Part shown: positions 35,201 to 47,130 of the stretch, one piece after another
Position numbering within the stretch: position 1 is the stretch's first letter
How the letters are laid out: each line of letters begins with the position of its first letter
NCBI RefSeq assembly: GCF_029873635.1
Contig: NC_080423.1
Location: 93,477,691-93,541,690 of the forward strand
DNA: 64,000 nucleotides
From: Malania oleifera
Taxonomy: Eukaryota; Streptophyta; Magnoliopsida; Santalales; Ximeniaceae
Reading direction: 5' to 3'
Notes under the pieces: generated by a model
What the model was told of the DNA's origin: nothing
Seen by the model: the letters and a program-made list of their open reading frames with translations, nothing else
Database searches by the model: none
Translations under genes and position numbers: made by a program

Positions 35201-37845
35201 AAATATCAAGTTTGAGCCTAAATGATTATTACGTCACCCTTTTTGTGATTTTTTAATTTTTATGTGTGCAAGATGAGGTTCTAAAAGATGTTTAATTGTT
35301 TGCTTATTCAAACTGATACCAGTTTCTTCTGGCCTCTTGATTTTAGGAAGCCTCTCCATCTCATGTTGCATCAGCTGCTACATTGTCCGTAGCTTTTATG
35401 GAAGCTCTCAGCACCGTGTTCCAAAATTTCAGCCATAGGTAAAAGCAATTTCTTTTTTTTTTTTACCATTTTTCTCTTTTGGGTAACTGCAGAATCTGAT
35501 GTTTTTTATCCCTTCTTTTTTTGTATGGGTTAGCCTTTTATAGAGTGCCCTCTCATTGATTTGGCTGTAGGTATCTGTACATGATAACCATTGTGTCTCT
35601 TATTTATTTGCCAATTATGGCTTCTCTTAGATTATGTTCTTATGCAATATTTTTAGGTTTTGTTTTATGATTATACTGTTTTAAAAAATTGACATCCTTT
35701 TATGGTTACATTCAGTATATTATTATATTGTTTCATGATTGTCGAGCCTTAGATGTATGTGGTTTATCTTGTGTTTTTAATGCGATTGATATCTGTTTCC
35801 TTTTTTTCTTGCATGAAAAATCGTAGGCAGGGATGGGTAACCAACTCATGTAAACTCCCCCTAGGTGTGGCAAAAGGAGCCTTTGCCTGCTGGGAAACAA
35901 TGTCGAAAAGGGTCTAGATGAACAAGTTTTCCTTAGGGAGCCCTGTGTGGGATACAAGTGCTCCTGCAGACATAAGATGCAAGCATGCATGTAGCATAAG
36001 ATATCCTCATAAAAAAATGTTGATCTTACCATCAGGCCAACATTTTTTTTCCAATGTATTCACAGAAGAATATATAGCATATTAATTTGACACACATAAA
36101 ACCTTGAGGTTCAGCTTAACCTGTCCTGCTTTTTTTTTTTTTTTTCCTTTTTTCCCCTTAGAGAAAGAACTTCATTAACAGGAGAGAATTACAAAGAATG
36201 GAGGATAAGAAATCCTCCTTAAAAATAGTTACAATAAAGGCCCCTTATAATCCCTCTAAAGATCAGATAACAAAACTCCCCAAAAGAACTTCAAAGAATG
36301 AGTCCGTAAGGCAGCAAGAATAACAGCACTATCCCATAATAAATGTGATGGAGTTGTTTTGCCATTAAATCCTCGTCATTCCTTTTGATCCTAAAGTCCA
36401 AAAATGAGCAAAAAGATATGCATCTTCATGAAACCATCCCTTTCTAACTTTCCTATTCTCAAAACCTCTATACTGCACCAACAAAGAGCGTCAACGGTAT
36501 TTAGCAGCACCAATGCCTCGCCAAAAAATGAAAAAAAAGATAGGTCTGCTTAGTAGCTACCCAATAATGAAGAAACACCTTTCTGCTATTTTAATAAATT
36601 CTTACTGGAGTGTCTTCCTACTCAATAAATGAGTGGTTTCTGCCTCCCTTTAAAAAATCAGTGTCTTAACATATGTATAGATTATGTTTTGATTTATTAA
36701 TTTAACATATGCACACACATGAAAATTTTATCCCGCATCACATGTATACTGAACTTGACACCTGCAGCAGACTTATCAACCTAAAATTTTATGGACTAAT
36801 CATGTAGAACGTACACATATGTGAATAAACATACTTGCAGCCTTTTGCTTTATTAATATAACCTATTAAAAGGAGTCAGACTGCCTGATTCATTGACCAG
36901 TGCTTACTTCATTTTGAATGATATGATAAAAACCTTATATTCTGACACAACTTAGCAAATTGAAATTGGGTGTTGGGCCTGCTCAATCTGTAGTTTTCAT
37001 GTACTGAATTTTTAATTGCTCTGCTTTGCAGCTCAGAAGATGTGTCTGGTTTCTTTGTTTCACTACTTTTTGGCCTTGGCCCATTGCTTGGTGGCGTCGT
37101 TCTTGTTGCATTTGCTCTGGCTTTTAGTCTTCAGCATGCTGTGCTTACTGGTGTAGCCTCTGGCATTGCCTTTGTTCTTGGTGCTTGGCGACCACTACAG
37201 CTGCTTCTATCTTCAAAAATGGGAATTCTGCCGCTCTTGTTGCTGCTTGCGATGGGATCCGCATCCACCCACATTTCAACCTCCATTGCTTTAAAAAATG
37301 CAGGTCGCAAAAGGGCTTCAGTGAATACTATATCTGCAGTAACAGGCTTTTCAGTGAGTGCCCTCACCCTCCAGTCATTCTTGTCATGCATCACAATTGC
37401 CTTCCATGCTTTGGCCGAGGGGCTTGCACTCGGGGTGGCTGCACCAAAAGCCTATGGACTTGGTCAGCACATGGTCCTTCCTGTCTCGCTTCACGGACTG
37501 CCTCGGGGTGCTGCTGTGGCTAGCTGCATCTTTGGAGCAACAAACAGCTGGCATGGGTCCCTTGCGGCTGCCGCAATGATTGGTTTTATGGGTCCATTGT
37601 CTGCAATTGGAGCAATACTTGCACAAATCGATTATAGTGGTCTCGACCACTTAATGGTCTTTGCTTGTGGAGGATTACTACCAAGTTTTGGGGGCATAGT
37701 TAGCAGAGCTGTAAAATTGGATTCAAAGAAGAGCAGTTTTGGGATCATGGTGGGCATGGGATTTGCCAGTGTATGCCTGATGTGTACCAAGTTGGTTTGC
37801 TTGCACACACCTTACTGCAACTCAGCACCAGAGGCTGTCAGATGA
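29236..37845 (+). CDS. ZIP-family metal transporter (At3g08650-like)
   Basis: Coding exons 29236-29700, 30695-30979, 31385-31513, 35347-35438 and 37032-37845, all with GT/AG borders and keeping frame, give 594 residues. The product resembles a conserved plant ZIP protein (Arabidopsis At3g08650 as I recall it), ending VCLHTPYCNSAPEAVR. It should be a multi-pass membrane protein moving zinc or related divalent metals toward the cytosol; the substrate is inferred from family. Residues 1-25 form a signal peptide (KFKQAVIFFLFFIVLCGYA), followed by a polar lumenal segment. LHSFGEGSGVG (about 185) and VHNIPEGLAV (His near 217) are the metal-site motifs of ZIP helices; a further FHALAEGLALG lies near 449. 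Intron 3 (31514-35346) is 3.8 kb and holds a LINE fragment with a solo LTR inside. A polyadenylation signal AATAAA is at 38151. Nothing suggests the gene is broken. Confidence 0.93.
31953..31974. repeat. Perfect 22-bp palindrome in intron 3
   Basis: ACTCTCCCACA is followed at once by its reverse complement TGTGGGAGAGT. It lies in the third coding-sequence intron of the ZIP gene. No role is known; it could form a hairpin in the pre-mRNA. Confidence 0.9.
33690..35170 (-). mobile_element. LINE 3' portion in the ZIP intron, split by a solo LTR
   Basis: The minus strand encodes the C-terminal part of a plant L1-like ORF2. SVGNGNRIWFWEDIWVGKTS (about 35115-35050) comes first, then LNDREVEEL-like sequence. 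After the inserted LTR come GVGLGAAHAIFLMLWLERN and VRIF (about 33960-33890), typical of the zinc-finger RVT tail. A short T run at about 33685 marks the 3' end. The LINE is dead, has no endonuclease or RT core here and has several frame breaks. Confidence 0.8.
34149..34661 (+). mobile_element. Solo LTR, copy A, with perfect target duplication
   Basis: The 513-bp unit starts TGTTGGTATAACC and ends TTTCCATCA. The 5-bp repeats CCTTA flank it at 34144-34148 and 34662-34666. It matches, in inverted orientation, 59654-60138 across its length, including GGTGTTTGTGAGTGCACACA and GGTCCTTCCATGCTTC. TG/CA-type ends and 5-bp duplications are LTR hallmarks; size and sequence suggest Copia. It sits inside the LINE remnant, so it is younger than the LINE. 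Confidence 0.85.
36125..36660 (-). mobile_element. LINE 3' end fragment in ZIP intron 4
   Basis: A T-rich tract (36131-36155) is followed by AACTTCATTAACAGGAGAGA and ATTACAAAGAATGG, the usual complement of a plant LINE 3' untranslated end, then about 450 bases of LINE-like DNA with no clean frame. It is in the last intron, antisense to the gene. Confidence 0.5.
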
Positions 37846-38180
37846 TATTGCATTGTGCTTAGATTCGGGTCAATGTCATGTGAAATTCAGTTGGGCAGCC
37901 ATGCTTTGGGACATGCCCATGCAAAAGGTTTGTACAAGTCATGGCAGTAACCCCATTGTTCTGCAAGAGATTAAATTTTGGATGAGAAAAGAAACGATTG
38001 AATGGGGCAAAAGGTTTTCAAAAGCATATATTATACATTTATACCTTGAAAAAGAATAGAATTATGGATTTTCCTTGTGTATATTAGCTATTGTTGCATT
38101 TCGTGATATGGTTCTTCATCGTCATTCATTGTTCTGTGACCCTTCAATTCAATAAAGAAAGACGACCGAAAGCCTCAATT
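37846..38180 (+). other. 3' UTR of the ZIP gene
   Basis: Follows the stop codon and contains AATAAA at 38151-38156. The open frame at 37853-38059 is downstream of the stop and has no family resemblance. Confidence 0.6.
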
Positions 38181-39780
38181 GGAGCTGAAAAAGGAGTCAC
38201 TATCTCCTTTGTCATGACTGATATGCTCCCAGCCAACTTCACTTGATGATTGTACTGAAAATTATTACCCTTTTCGAGTTTGTCTTTTATATAATCTTTT
38301 GCAAAAGATTAGATTGTGAAAATAATATATGGATTTGTTTGCTGCATTTGAAAAAAATAATTAGGATAGTTTTTTAACATATGTCAGACATTGTACATTT
38401 ATTTTCACACTTATTAAATGACAATTTTTTTTCATGAAGTGTTTTTTGCAAGTGAAAAATTAAAATAAATAAATAAATAAATTTATCATTCCATTGTATA
38501 AAAATGCTGATGATAAATTTTGAGATGCCAAGGTCGCCACTTTTGAATATGATAATTTGACCAACAATGAAAAGGTTGTAAGGGTTGATAATTTAATGCT
38601 ACTTCACTAGAGAAATTTTGTTTCCTTCAAGTCCTGAATCCAATTCTAGTATTGTTCCACTTTGGCTCATTAGTCCTGCTGGATCATCTTATGAAAGGTG
38701 TCTCATATAATTAAAGTTCAGATCATGTTCATGAACCCAAGATTTTTTTCCCAAGATTTTTTTCTAATACACACATGATGTAAGACTGATAAGGTATCAT
38801 AGGTTTTGACTCGTTGATTTTACAAATTTGTCCTACAAAAGTTATCTTATATGATTGCCTAATTGGTGCTCAGAGCATCCTTATATCAAGATTTCCATAA
38901 TACACATCGAATTGGCGCCTTCCTCAGAGTGCCTTATGTATGATCCTAAGTCCCACATTATATTACTTGACCTAATTAAATTGAGATATTGTCTACTTTG
39001 TCGCACTAACCTCACACTCCATAAAAAGTGTCGTATAATTAAAATTCAAATCATCTTTATAAGTTGAATATTTTTGTAGTACACATCTAATGCAACCCTA
39101 ACACTAATTCTACATTTGATTCACAAAATGTCTATTCCTATGAATAGCTGAGTTAGAGACAATTTGTCGTACAAAATATATCAATCATTAAACAAATAAT
39201 AATATGGACTTTTATGAATGCATAAAAAAATAAATACGGAATAACTGTTTCCAAATTTTACCACCCAGTGTTTGCTCCTTATTGCATTGTGAATGAAATA
39301 ATAAGAAACATGCAAGGATAGCAATATCTACATTCCCAATTTCACCATATTTCAATGTCTCATTTCAAGAAATTATTATACTGCGGACCCAACAAACCAT
39401 GAGATGGCCGCCAAAATATGAATATCCCAATACAGTTTCACAAATATAGCTCCATTAGGTACTTGAATCAATAAAATATACGCATATGACAGACATTCAG
39501 TGGCCCCGCAGCATTGGGTCCTAGTCAAGGCATAAACTAAAGCTTTTAAAATCATAAACTGCAAACAACTCTACATAGCATCCAAACCAGAGAGTAGTTT
39601 GATAATCACTTTTATTATTACTTTGTCCAGTGCCAAATTTGCAAAGCATCAGCAAAATAGAGAAATAATCTGACAAACATCCAATTTGGAACCACAGCAA
39701 CTCAGATCTGGTAGGAACATGGTTGCAATCCAACGAAAATTTCCAACAGCAACACACTAAGCTAAACTACCAGCAAAACC
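38181..39780. repeat. Intergenic DNA with three diverged repeat copies
   Basis: Between 38640 and 39090 three related blocks of about 180 bases carry words such as TTGnCTCATTAGTCC, GTGTCTCATATAATTAAAGTT and AAATCATCTTTATA. They resemble the 26459-27686 repeat unit (GTCTCTAAAGATTnAAATG with CATCnTTATA). No gene was recognised. Confidence 0.4.
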
Positions 39781-39783
39781 AAC

Positions 39784-39818
39784 CCCCACCCCCCCACCCC
39801 CCCCCAAAAAAAAAAAAA
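39784..39818. repeat. C-run/A-run tract near the QCR8 3' end
   Basis: Runs of C interrupted by single A residues, followed by about 14 A. On the QCR8 strand it is a T run followed by a G-rich tract just after the coding end, probably in the 3' UTR. Confidence 0.8.
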
Positions 39819-39840
39819 ACCATGCTCCTTTAATGGGAAT

Positions 39841-41663
39841 TCAGTATCTGTGAGCCAGCTTCTCCTTCTCCAGGTAGTGTTGGACATACCTGCATCACAT
39901 TTGCAACCATATGACATTAGTTATCTTGTCAAATTTAAACTCCAACTGTGTCAAGAGAAGAAGTTTGAGCATCCAAGAAACAGGCATTACCAGAAGTTTT
40001 TCATATAAAGCTGCTTTAAAGAGAAATGCTGGCTGAATTTTGTGTGTGTGTGTATAATTCCCTCACAATGCATAATCAAGGTTAAAGAAGAAGCATTATG
40101 CTCTTTTAAATATTTTTTTAAAGGGGCTAAACAAGAACCATCATTACTAAATAATGATTTAATATATATATATATCCCATGCATGGAGATTAGGGCTTTA
40201 TTATTAGAGAATGAGCCATATGCCAGGCAACTTTCCACCACACGTATTCTATGTAGTTAAAACTGTATTCAGTTTATCACCATTCACCTTAATCTGTTGA
40301 TTTTTGCACCCATACATACCCCTTTTTGGAGGTCCCCAGCATTCCATTGTGCATGGTTAAATACTAAAACTTCATCACAAATGCTCTTTGACAATCTCAT
40401 CAACATATCTTAAGGTTGAGTTTGTGGGCATGACTTTTGGACTACGGATAATTTGTTTAATTTTGGAAAAATTCAAATTTACAGCTCAAAATCATTCATT
40501 GTGCAAAGGAGCAATCGAAAAGGTTGGGTGAGGGGGTGAGGGGACTCACCTATGATGAGGGCACTATGCAGAATCAGTTCTTATAGCAATCCTAATTCTT
40601 GTTCAATGAAAATCCTTGCATGCGAAAGATCAATTTTAATATCTAGCCTTCATATCGATCCTCCCTTTTTTCCAAATGAATTATAGAATACAGAACATCA
40701 ATGGATAGAAATAAGAAAGAAAGTATAATCATGACTGCATCTGCCCCTTCTGCAACAAGTTTCATTTCATCTCAGGGTCACTCTTGCAGACTATGGCACA
40801 TTTCCTCTAACAATGAACATCAAGGGCTAGCATATGGCGCATTTCCTACAAACCATCATTTTGTTTAGCTAGATGAATAACAATCATGTTCAAAACCTAA
40901 AATACAACAGATAAACGATGACCAACCCCTGCAGACTAGAATCAAATGAATGCATAAGTCACGAACAATAAACTTCACAGTGCAATGTAAGTGTATCTAT
41001 TGACTGTATTTTTTGCAAATATTACTAGCAGCACTCAACCCATCCATTCAGCAAAAACGCTCCTTGGTTAAAAATAAAAAAATGGTTCGATCAATACAAA
41101 ATTAGAATAATAAGAAATAAAATGTGGTGAAAAAACCAGGTTGTGTTCGTATTTTATCATCTGAATTTTTTTCCCAATATTGCACTCATAGCCGGTATTA
41201 ACAAGGTGCGCAGAGCCAAGGAATGAATTTGTCAGCATCGTTACAACCAATAACATCGCTTACACTCAACTCCAACACTAAAATATGAAGAACCATCCCC
41301 TGCATCCCTAGATTACACAAAATAAAAAAGAACAAATTCAAGAAAAAACCTAAAACTCAATCTGGAAATTAAACCTGCAAGAAACGGCAAGAAATCGACC
41401 ATGATTATTAGTAGATCTCATCGATTAGAACTATTTTAAGGGGGGGGGGGGGAACCTTGATCCATAACGAGAGAGAGAGAGAGAGAGACATACGCATAGG
41501 TGCCGACCAAAGGGCCAAGGAGAAGGGTAGCGTTGATCCAGTTATCAGTGACCTTGTGAGTGACCTTGTTAGGCAAATCCTTCCATAGGCCCGCCATCAC
41601 CTTCTGCTGAAACGGCGAGAGGGTGTAGACCACCGCCTTTACCTTCACCGGTATTTTCCCCAT
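39841..41663 (-). CDS. QCR8: Cytochrome b-c1 complex subunit 8
   Basis: Exon 1 (41663-41494) and exon 2 (39889-39841) join in frame to a 72-residue protein, the usual plant length. It begins MGKIPVKVKAVVYTLSPFQQ, continues KVMAGLWKDLPNKVTHKVTD and NWINATLLLGPLVGTYAYVQ, and ends HYLEKEKLAHRY, matching the small ubiquinone-binding subunit of mitochondrial complex III. The segment NATLLLGPLVGTYAY is its single membrane span; it sits in the inner membrane and helps hold cytochrome b in the complex. The 1.6 kb intron has a GTATGT donor and an ATGCAG acceptor; the intron start and exon 2 start share GTATGT. A GA microsatellite precedes the start codon in the leader and another lies just inside the intron. 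A 13-G run is at about 41440 on the plus strand. The gene appears intact. Confidence 0.95.
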
Positions 41664-41700
41664 TTCTTCTCTCTCTCTCTCTCTCTCTCGGCCCAATCCC
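41664..41700 (-). promoter_or_regulatory. GA-repeat leader of QCR8
   Basis: The minus strand has a run of GAGAGA directly upstream of the start codon (about 41669-41689). GA-rich leaders are common in plant housekeeping genes. No TATA box is evident nearby. Confidence 0.55.
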
Positions 41701-41956
41701 AACGAGTTGAATCTGCAGACGGGGGTCGCACGATTTTTCTATGCCAGGTTTAGGGCGTGTTTGTGTGTAGCCTATAAAAATAATAATTTTTGGCAGCAAC
41801 TGCATTTTTTCTTTTTTTAATTTTTTGGGTCCAATTAGAAGCCTCTATGTCTTTTATTTCTAAAATGTATCACATGCACATCTCAGTTAGGATTAAATAT
41901 AGTTCATTAATTGAGTTTTATTTTTAAATTTTTAATCAAAGTTTATCTTTAGAATT

Positions 41957-42285
41957 TGTTGTGGGACAAAAATGGTGATGACCTACGACATTACTCTCTG
42001 ACTTTCGATGACCTGAAAATGGTGAAAACAAAGTAGCCTTAGAGGACCTGGAGTGTACTTCGGGGATCACTCCAATGCCTAAATAAGGGAACACTTCAAC
42101 CTCTTAACCCAATCTTACTGTTGCATCCAACCTCTTTGAAGCGTTTCCTTACTTAGGCATCGGAGTGATCCCCCGGAGTACACCCCGGGTCCTCCTCCAA
42201 GTCTGTTTTGTTTTCACTTTTTTCAGGTCATCGAAAGTCGGAAAGTAACGTCACAGGTCATCACCATTTTTATCCCGTAATAAAA
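41957..42285. mobile_element. Fold-back (long inverted repeat) element
   Basis: Two arms of about 130 bases are inverted copies. The left arm has AAAAATGGTGATGACC, then ACTTTCGATGACCTGAAAA and GGGATCACTCCAATGCCTAA. The right arm has their complements with about 15 percent differences, ending GGTCATCACCATTTTTATCC. The loop is about 50 bases. This is the structure of a non-autonomous fold-back or Mutator-like MITE. Target duplications are not clear. A partial third arm copy lies at about 42598-42660. Confidence 0.8.
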
Positions 42286-42597
42286 TTGTTAATCGAATCA
42301 AAATTTTGCTCCACTAGAGAATATGAATCAAAATCAAATTATTTTGAACGGTTAGTTGAAATTCAATTAACTAATTTTATGTTAATGTTTATGGTTAGAC
42401 GAATCAAACACTTGGTCACTCTCAATTAGTATTTTTATTATATTATAATTGATATGTAAATTTTAAAATTCAAACATTAATATTCAAGTGTCAATAATAA
42501 ATTATATATATTTATAAATGTTGTAGCCAAAAATTTGGCCAAATTAATCGGATGGATCACAATCTTGATCACTTACAAAAAATGAAGAAAAGAAAAA

Positions 42598-42660
42598 AGG
42601 CTTGGAGGACCTTAGATATTCTTCGCGGGGATCACTTCAATGTCTAACTTAGGAAATCTG
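42598..42660 (+). repeat. Partial copy of the fold-back arm
   Basis: GGCTTGGAGGACCTTAGA and GGGGATCACTTCAATGTCTA match the inner part of the 41957-42285 arms. It is a single arm without a partner. Confidence 0.6.
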
Positions 42661-43247
42661 GAATGATTGTAAATTTGGAACAATAAAAATATGGATGAGA
42701 ATGAAATGTCCTTACCTTTCCTATGGGATCTCTTTTATAGGCGCTAGGGGTGCGCCTTTGTTGATTTCCATTTTAATGGGTAATTACTAGGATGATGAAA
42801 GTTATATATTTCGACCAAAAACATTTACTAGGTTACTAGAATAATTAAAATTATATTTCGACTAGGAACATATACTAGGAAATTTTAATGTCAATTTCTT
42901 CTTTTTTTGGTCTTTTGCACAACATTGTTGAGATTAGCGTGGAAATTTTTTTATTTTAATACTATATCAGTTACCCCCTACTCTCGATTCTTAAAGTTAT
43001 CTCTTGATTTCAGAGTATATTGGATTTGCAATAAGTCATTTCGTTATCATGAAATTTGATTTGAGTCATTTTCTTGCTTTACCTTAATGAATTAAAGTGA
43101 AATGGGCTCAAATTTATCTTCTTTTACCTAGAGCAATTATCATGAGAGTCACTTGCTTTTGGTCTAAATCGATGTCAAATAATTCAAGCCCTTTTCTCAA
43201 CTAAATGGCTTCATCTGAGTTGTTTTTGAAGGCCTGAGCAGCATTCT
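42661..43247. other. Intergenic DNA, nothing recognised
   Basis: AT-rich sequence with two similar GACyArrAACATnTACTAGG blocks (42818-42890), suggesting a small local duplication. No coding or RNA signal. Confidence 0.4.
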
Positions 43248-43990
43248 TGTTGAGAATCCCACTTGTGAGCTTATCTCACATTGGAAAATTAGAATAGATA
43301 TTGGGTGCTTATATATATGGTTAGGGCCAAGACCTAATAGGCTTAAGCTTATGGGTCAAGTTGGTGTTCACCCATGTGTATCAAGCCCACCCATGGGCTC
43401 CTCCGGTCCTAACAAGTCTGTGACATTCAATAACAAGCATATATCCTCCACCAAGTCTTTGATGGATATGCTCTCTAATATGTACGAGTAGCCTTCAGTC
43501 GCAAATAAGGTACATCTCATGAAAAGACTATTTACTATGAATATGTTTGCAGGTGAAAGTTTTAGCAAATAATTGAATAATTTCATCAAGTTGTCGGATC
43601 AACTTGCCTCAGTCGAGATAACGTTTGACAATGAGATTCGTGCCCTACTGATTCTTAGTTAGTTTCCCAAAAGTTGGAATGGTGTTGTTACTGTCATCAG
43701 TAGCTCCGCAGGAAAAACAAAGCTTGTATACAATGAGGTCATCACCATGATCTTGATGGAGGAAATTAGAATGTAGTCGAACCATGACTCCACTTCAAGT
43801 TCAGCCTTGACCATGGAAAGTCGAGGCAGAGGAAACAGGCATGGACAATTAAACAATCGCAACAGATCAAGGCCTAGGCGGTCTAAATCCAGAAATCTCA
43901 GAGGTTCTCAAGACACAGGTTCTCAGAACACAAAAATTATTGAGTGCTTAATTGTGCAGCATCATCCAAACTGCAATCAACATAAACGAC
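43248..43990 (+). mobile_element. Short-LTR Copia fossil (LTR plus gag)
   Basis: An LTR of about 167 bases (43248-43414) starts TGTTGAGAATCCCACTT and ends TCCGGTCCTAACA, with a TATATATA motif near 43310. After it, 43480-43790 reads as Copia gag: NKVHLMKRLFTMNMFAGES, QLASVEITFDNEIRALL, SAGKTKLVYN. A basic RGRGNRHGQ region follows. The element is broken at several places, and no pol or second LTR is visible. Confidence 0.7.
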
Positions 43991-44335
43991 TTAAACCAAG
44001 TTAATTTTCTTTCTCAATACACACGGCTTCATTCGAACCGCAATCAATGTAAATAGCTTCAATCGAGTTGTTTTTAATAATTCAAGCCACACTCTCAATA
44101 TGGACAACTTTATCTAAGTTGTATTTCAAAATTTGAGTTGATTTCTCATGTAAATAGCTTGATTTGAGTTGAAAATTGAGTTGATCTTTGATCAAATAGC
44201 TTTTCTTAAAAAGTCTTTTGGCCGAATTGCTTTGCTTTTTTGTTGAGTAGCTCTTTCGGCTATGATTATAAGCCCTTAGACTAAGTAGTTTTATTTTTTT
44301 TCATTAAACAACTCTTTTGGTCGAGTAATACTATG

Positions 44336-44713
44336 ACTCGTGGGCAGTGCTCATCAAGAGGGCGTTTGAAGGGCCTTAAACACGGTGCTCATTAGACGAA
44401 CCATATTTTTAGTGAGCATAGCTCATTTTTTGATGCTTTATGAGTTGTACTCATTATATGGGAGTTTTAGGGTCTTATGAGTGGTGTTCATCAAATGACT
44501 TATATTTTTTGATGAACATAACTCGTTTCTTGATGTCTCATAAGTTGTGCTCATTAGATCAACATTTTTGTGGCTCTTGAGTGGTGCTTATAAGATGGAC
44601 CAGTATTTTGGTGAATAGAGCTTGCGTTTTTTATACCTCATAAGTGGTGCTCATCAGATTGACATTTTTGAGTCTCATGAGAGGTGCTCATCTGGTGGGT
44701 CATATTCTGGCAA
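44336..44713. repeat. 100-bp tandem repeat, about 3.8 copies
   Basis: Units starting near 44414, 44514 and 44613, with a partial unit before them, share GAnCATAnCTCrTTT, TTGATGyCTyATGAGTkGTGCTCAT and a TATTTTkGTGA end. Copies differ at about a fifth of sites. The array ends within ten bases of the LTR that starts at 44722. Less regular related words extend left to about 44010. Confidence 0.75.
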
Positions 44714-46939
44714 GCAAAATTTGTAATAACCCCAAAAATAGTCATACAAGATTAGTGGAGTGATTTCAAAAACAAAAAATAAATTAAATTAAAATTAAAA
44801 TTTAAAATTTAAATAATTAATTAATTAATTAATAATTAATAATTAAAATAATATAATATAATATTATAACATATATATATAAGTATATAATGTAATATTA
44901 TTATAATATAATATATTATAACTTATGAATCTTCCTCGAGGAATCCTTCAGGAACCAGCATCTAAATTTCAAATTTTCAGAGAATGCAGAAACACCCCCC
45001 CCCTTAAGCACTTTGTCTCTCCTTCGTTCTCTCTCCCACTCTCCTTAATTTCTCAGTTGATTTTTGTCCAATTGAAAATCAGAAAATACTGTTGGGCTGC
45101 TCCATTCTTCGCCACCAACATTTCTGCTAGAACGGATTTGTCATAGGAGTAACGCAGGTATATTTCTTAGGGTAAGCTAAATTCTCACTCTTACGTCAAT
45201 TTTTTGTAAATCTTAAGCCTAATTGATGATCGGACACCGCCACGAGAATCTAGGGATGATTCTCTACAAGTCTAGTGGAGCGGATTTCTCATGGAGTCGT
45301 TGTAGGTATAACCCCAAAATTAGGATAAGGGGGTTATTAAGGGGCTAATTATTATTTAATTAATGTAGATTTAGAAATGTTAGAATATTGGGCATTCTGA
45401 AGTTGAAGTAGGGTTTTTGAAATTCAGGGTTCGGTTAAGCGTCGCGGGTGTAATTTTGGGACCCTGCATAGTTCAGGAAACCAGGTAAGAGTGTTTAATA
45501 TTAGTTTAAATGTTAATTTGCAGTATATGAAGCCTAAGGAAGGTTATATGGGTATTATTTTGATAAATGAGTTAATTAATTTGGGAAAAACGTGAATTGC
45601 AGGATTTGAATTTCGGGCGCCGGGGGTGTAGGATCTGGGTTTTAACGAGACTCTCAATAAGTCAAGTAAGAGAAATAAATTATAGCAGTATTTTTGATAT
45701 TTATTGATTGAATGAATATGTTAAAAATGAAGTTATGATATTTTTCCCTATGAAATTTGTATATTATAAATATTAGATGAAAATTGTGTGGCATATGATG
45801 CATATTGAAAAATGTGAAATTTGATGATGAGTATTTTATGAGAAAATGATGAAATAAGAACTATCGATATATTTGTTGGAAATGATGAAAATGATATATA
45901 AATATGTGTATAGAAATGATTTTTATGAAAATGGGAAAGTATGAATACTGATTTGAGTATGTTGAGAAGTATTGAAAAACGTAAAATGAGTTATATGCTA
46001 ACATGAGAATGAAATGAATGTGAAAGGAGATATATATGTATTACTATGAAATGAATTTTGAAATGTGGGACTATTGCAATGTAAATTCTGCAATATGAAC
46101 ATTGAAATGTGGGAGTTGAAATATGAATATTGAAATGTAAATATTGAAATGAGTATACTGGGAAATGTGAACATTACAAAGTGCAAAAGCTACAATGGGA
46201 TCATTGGAAATATGATTGATGAAATGTCAATACCGCATAATGATTGCGGGTATGTGGTAATGATAATCCTGATAGATGGATATGGAAATCCTAATGATGG
46301 GTTATGATATTGAGCATGGTACCGTTGCTAGTGGTGTTAGTGTAACCACACAGACTCGTGGAGCATGTGGCGTGATAGTCGACTGAGTTGTATAGCAGAG
46401 TTATTGTGCCCTCTGAGTCTGAATCAGTGCTATAGGCCGGCCAGTCATACTACAGATATGAGATATGTGATATGATATTTTAATCTAACTGAGTCGGCCA
46501 ATTGCAGCTAGATCTAGCTTTCGGGCCACACAACCCTGACCATGGGGGTAAGCATGAAGTAGTGAATATCCTAAGGGCAGTCATAAGTTACAAACACGAG
46601 TATATTGGTTATCAGGGACACTCATGAGTTAGATGAAAATGGAAATGCAACGAAAAATGGAAATGAAATGAAAGTGGAAATGCAATGAAAGAAAATGAGG
46701 GAAGAAATAGTGTGAGTTAATAATATAAATAAATGAGACGAAGTAAAACTCTCTGCCTGAGGGCTTACTAAGTAAGGTGAGTGCTCTGATAATTATCAGC
46801 TGCTGCTGAACTTGAGTAATCATGTAATGACCCGAATTTAGAAGGGTATTTAAATAATAAAATAGGGGAATGGAGACCGGAAACAGAAGGAGGACGACAT
46901 TGAACTTTAGGAGGGAAAACAAAAAAAGGGATTAACAGG

Positions 46940-47130
46940 ACTTCGTCGACGAATACAGGGGGTTCGTCAATGAAGGCTTAAGAGAATTCATCGGTGAACA
47001 CAAGGCTTCGTCGACAAGAAAATACCGAGAGGGGTTCTGAGGTAGCCTGAATTTCGTCGATGAATACAGGCTCTCGTCGACGAAATTTGTGAAGGACTCG
47101 TCGACGAAGAATGGGCTCGTCGATGAAATC
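46940..47130. repeat. Array of TTCGTCGACGAA-like palindromes
   Basis: About eight copies of the GTCGAC-centred palindrome or close variants (CTTCGTCGACGAATAC, CTCGTCGATGAAATC) lie in the U3-like part of the nested LTR, ending just before TTTTATATATAC. The same arrangement is seen in the solo LTR at 22894. Confidence 0.8.

Noticed and set aside
37131-37650. Several frames on both strands over the last ZIP exon.
   Set aside because: Shadows of a GC-richer real exon whose frame is established by homology.
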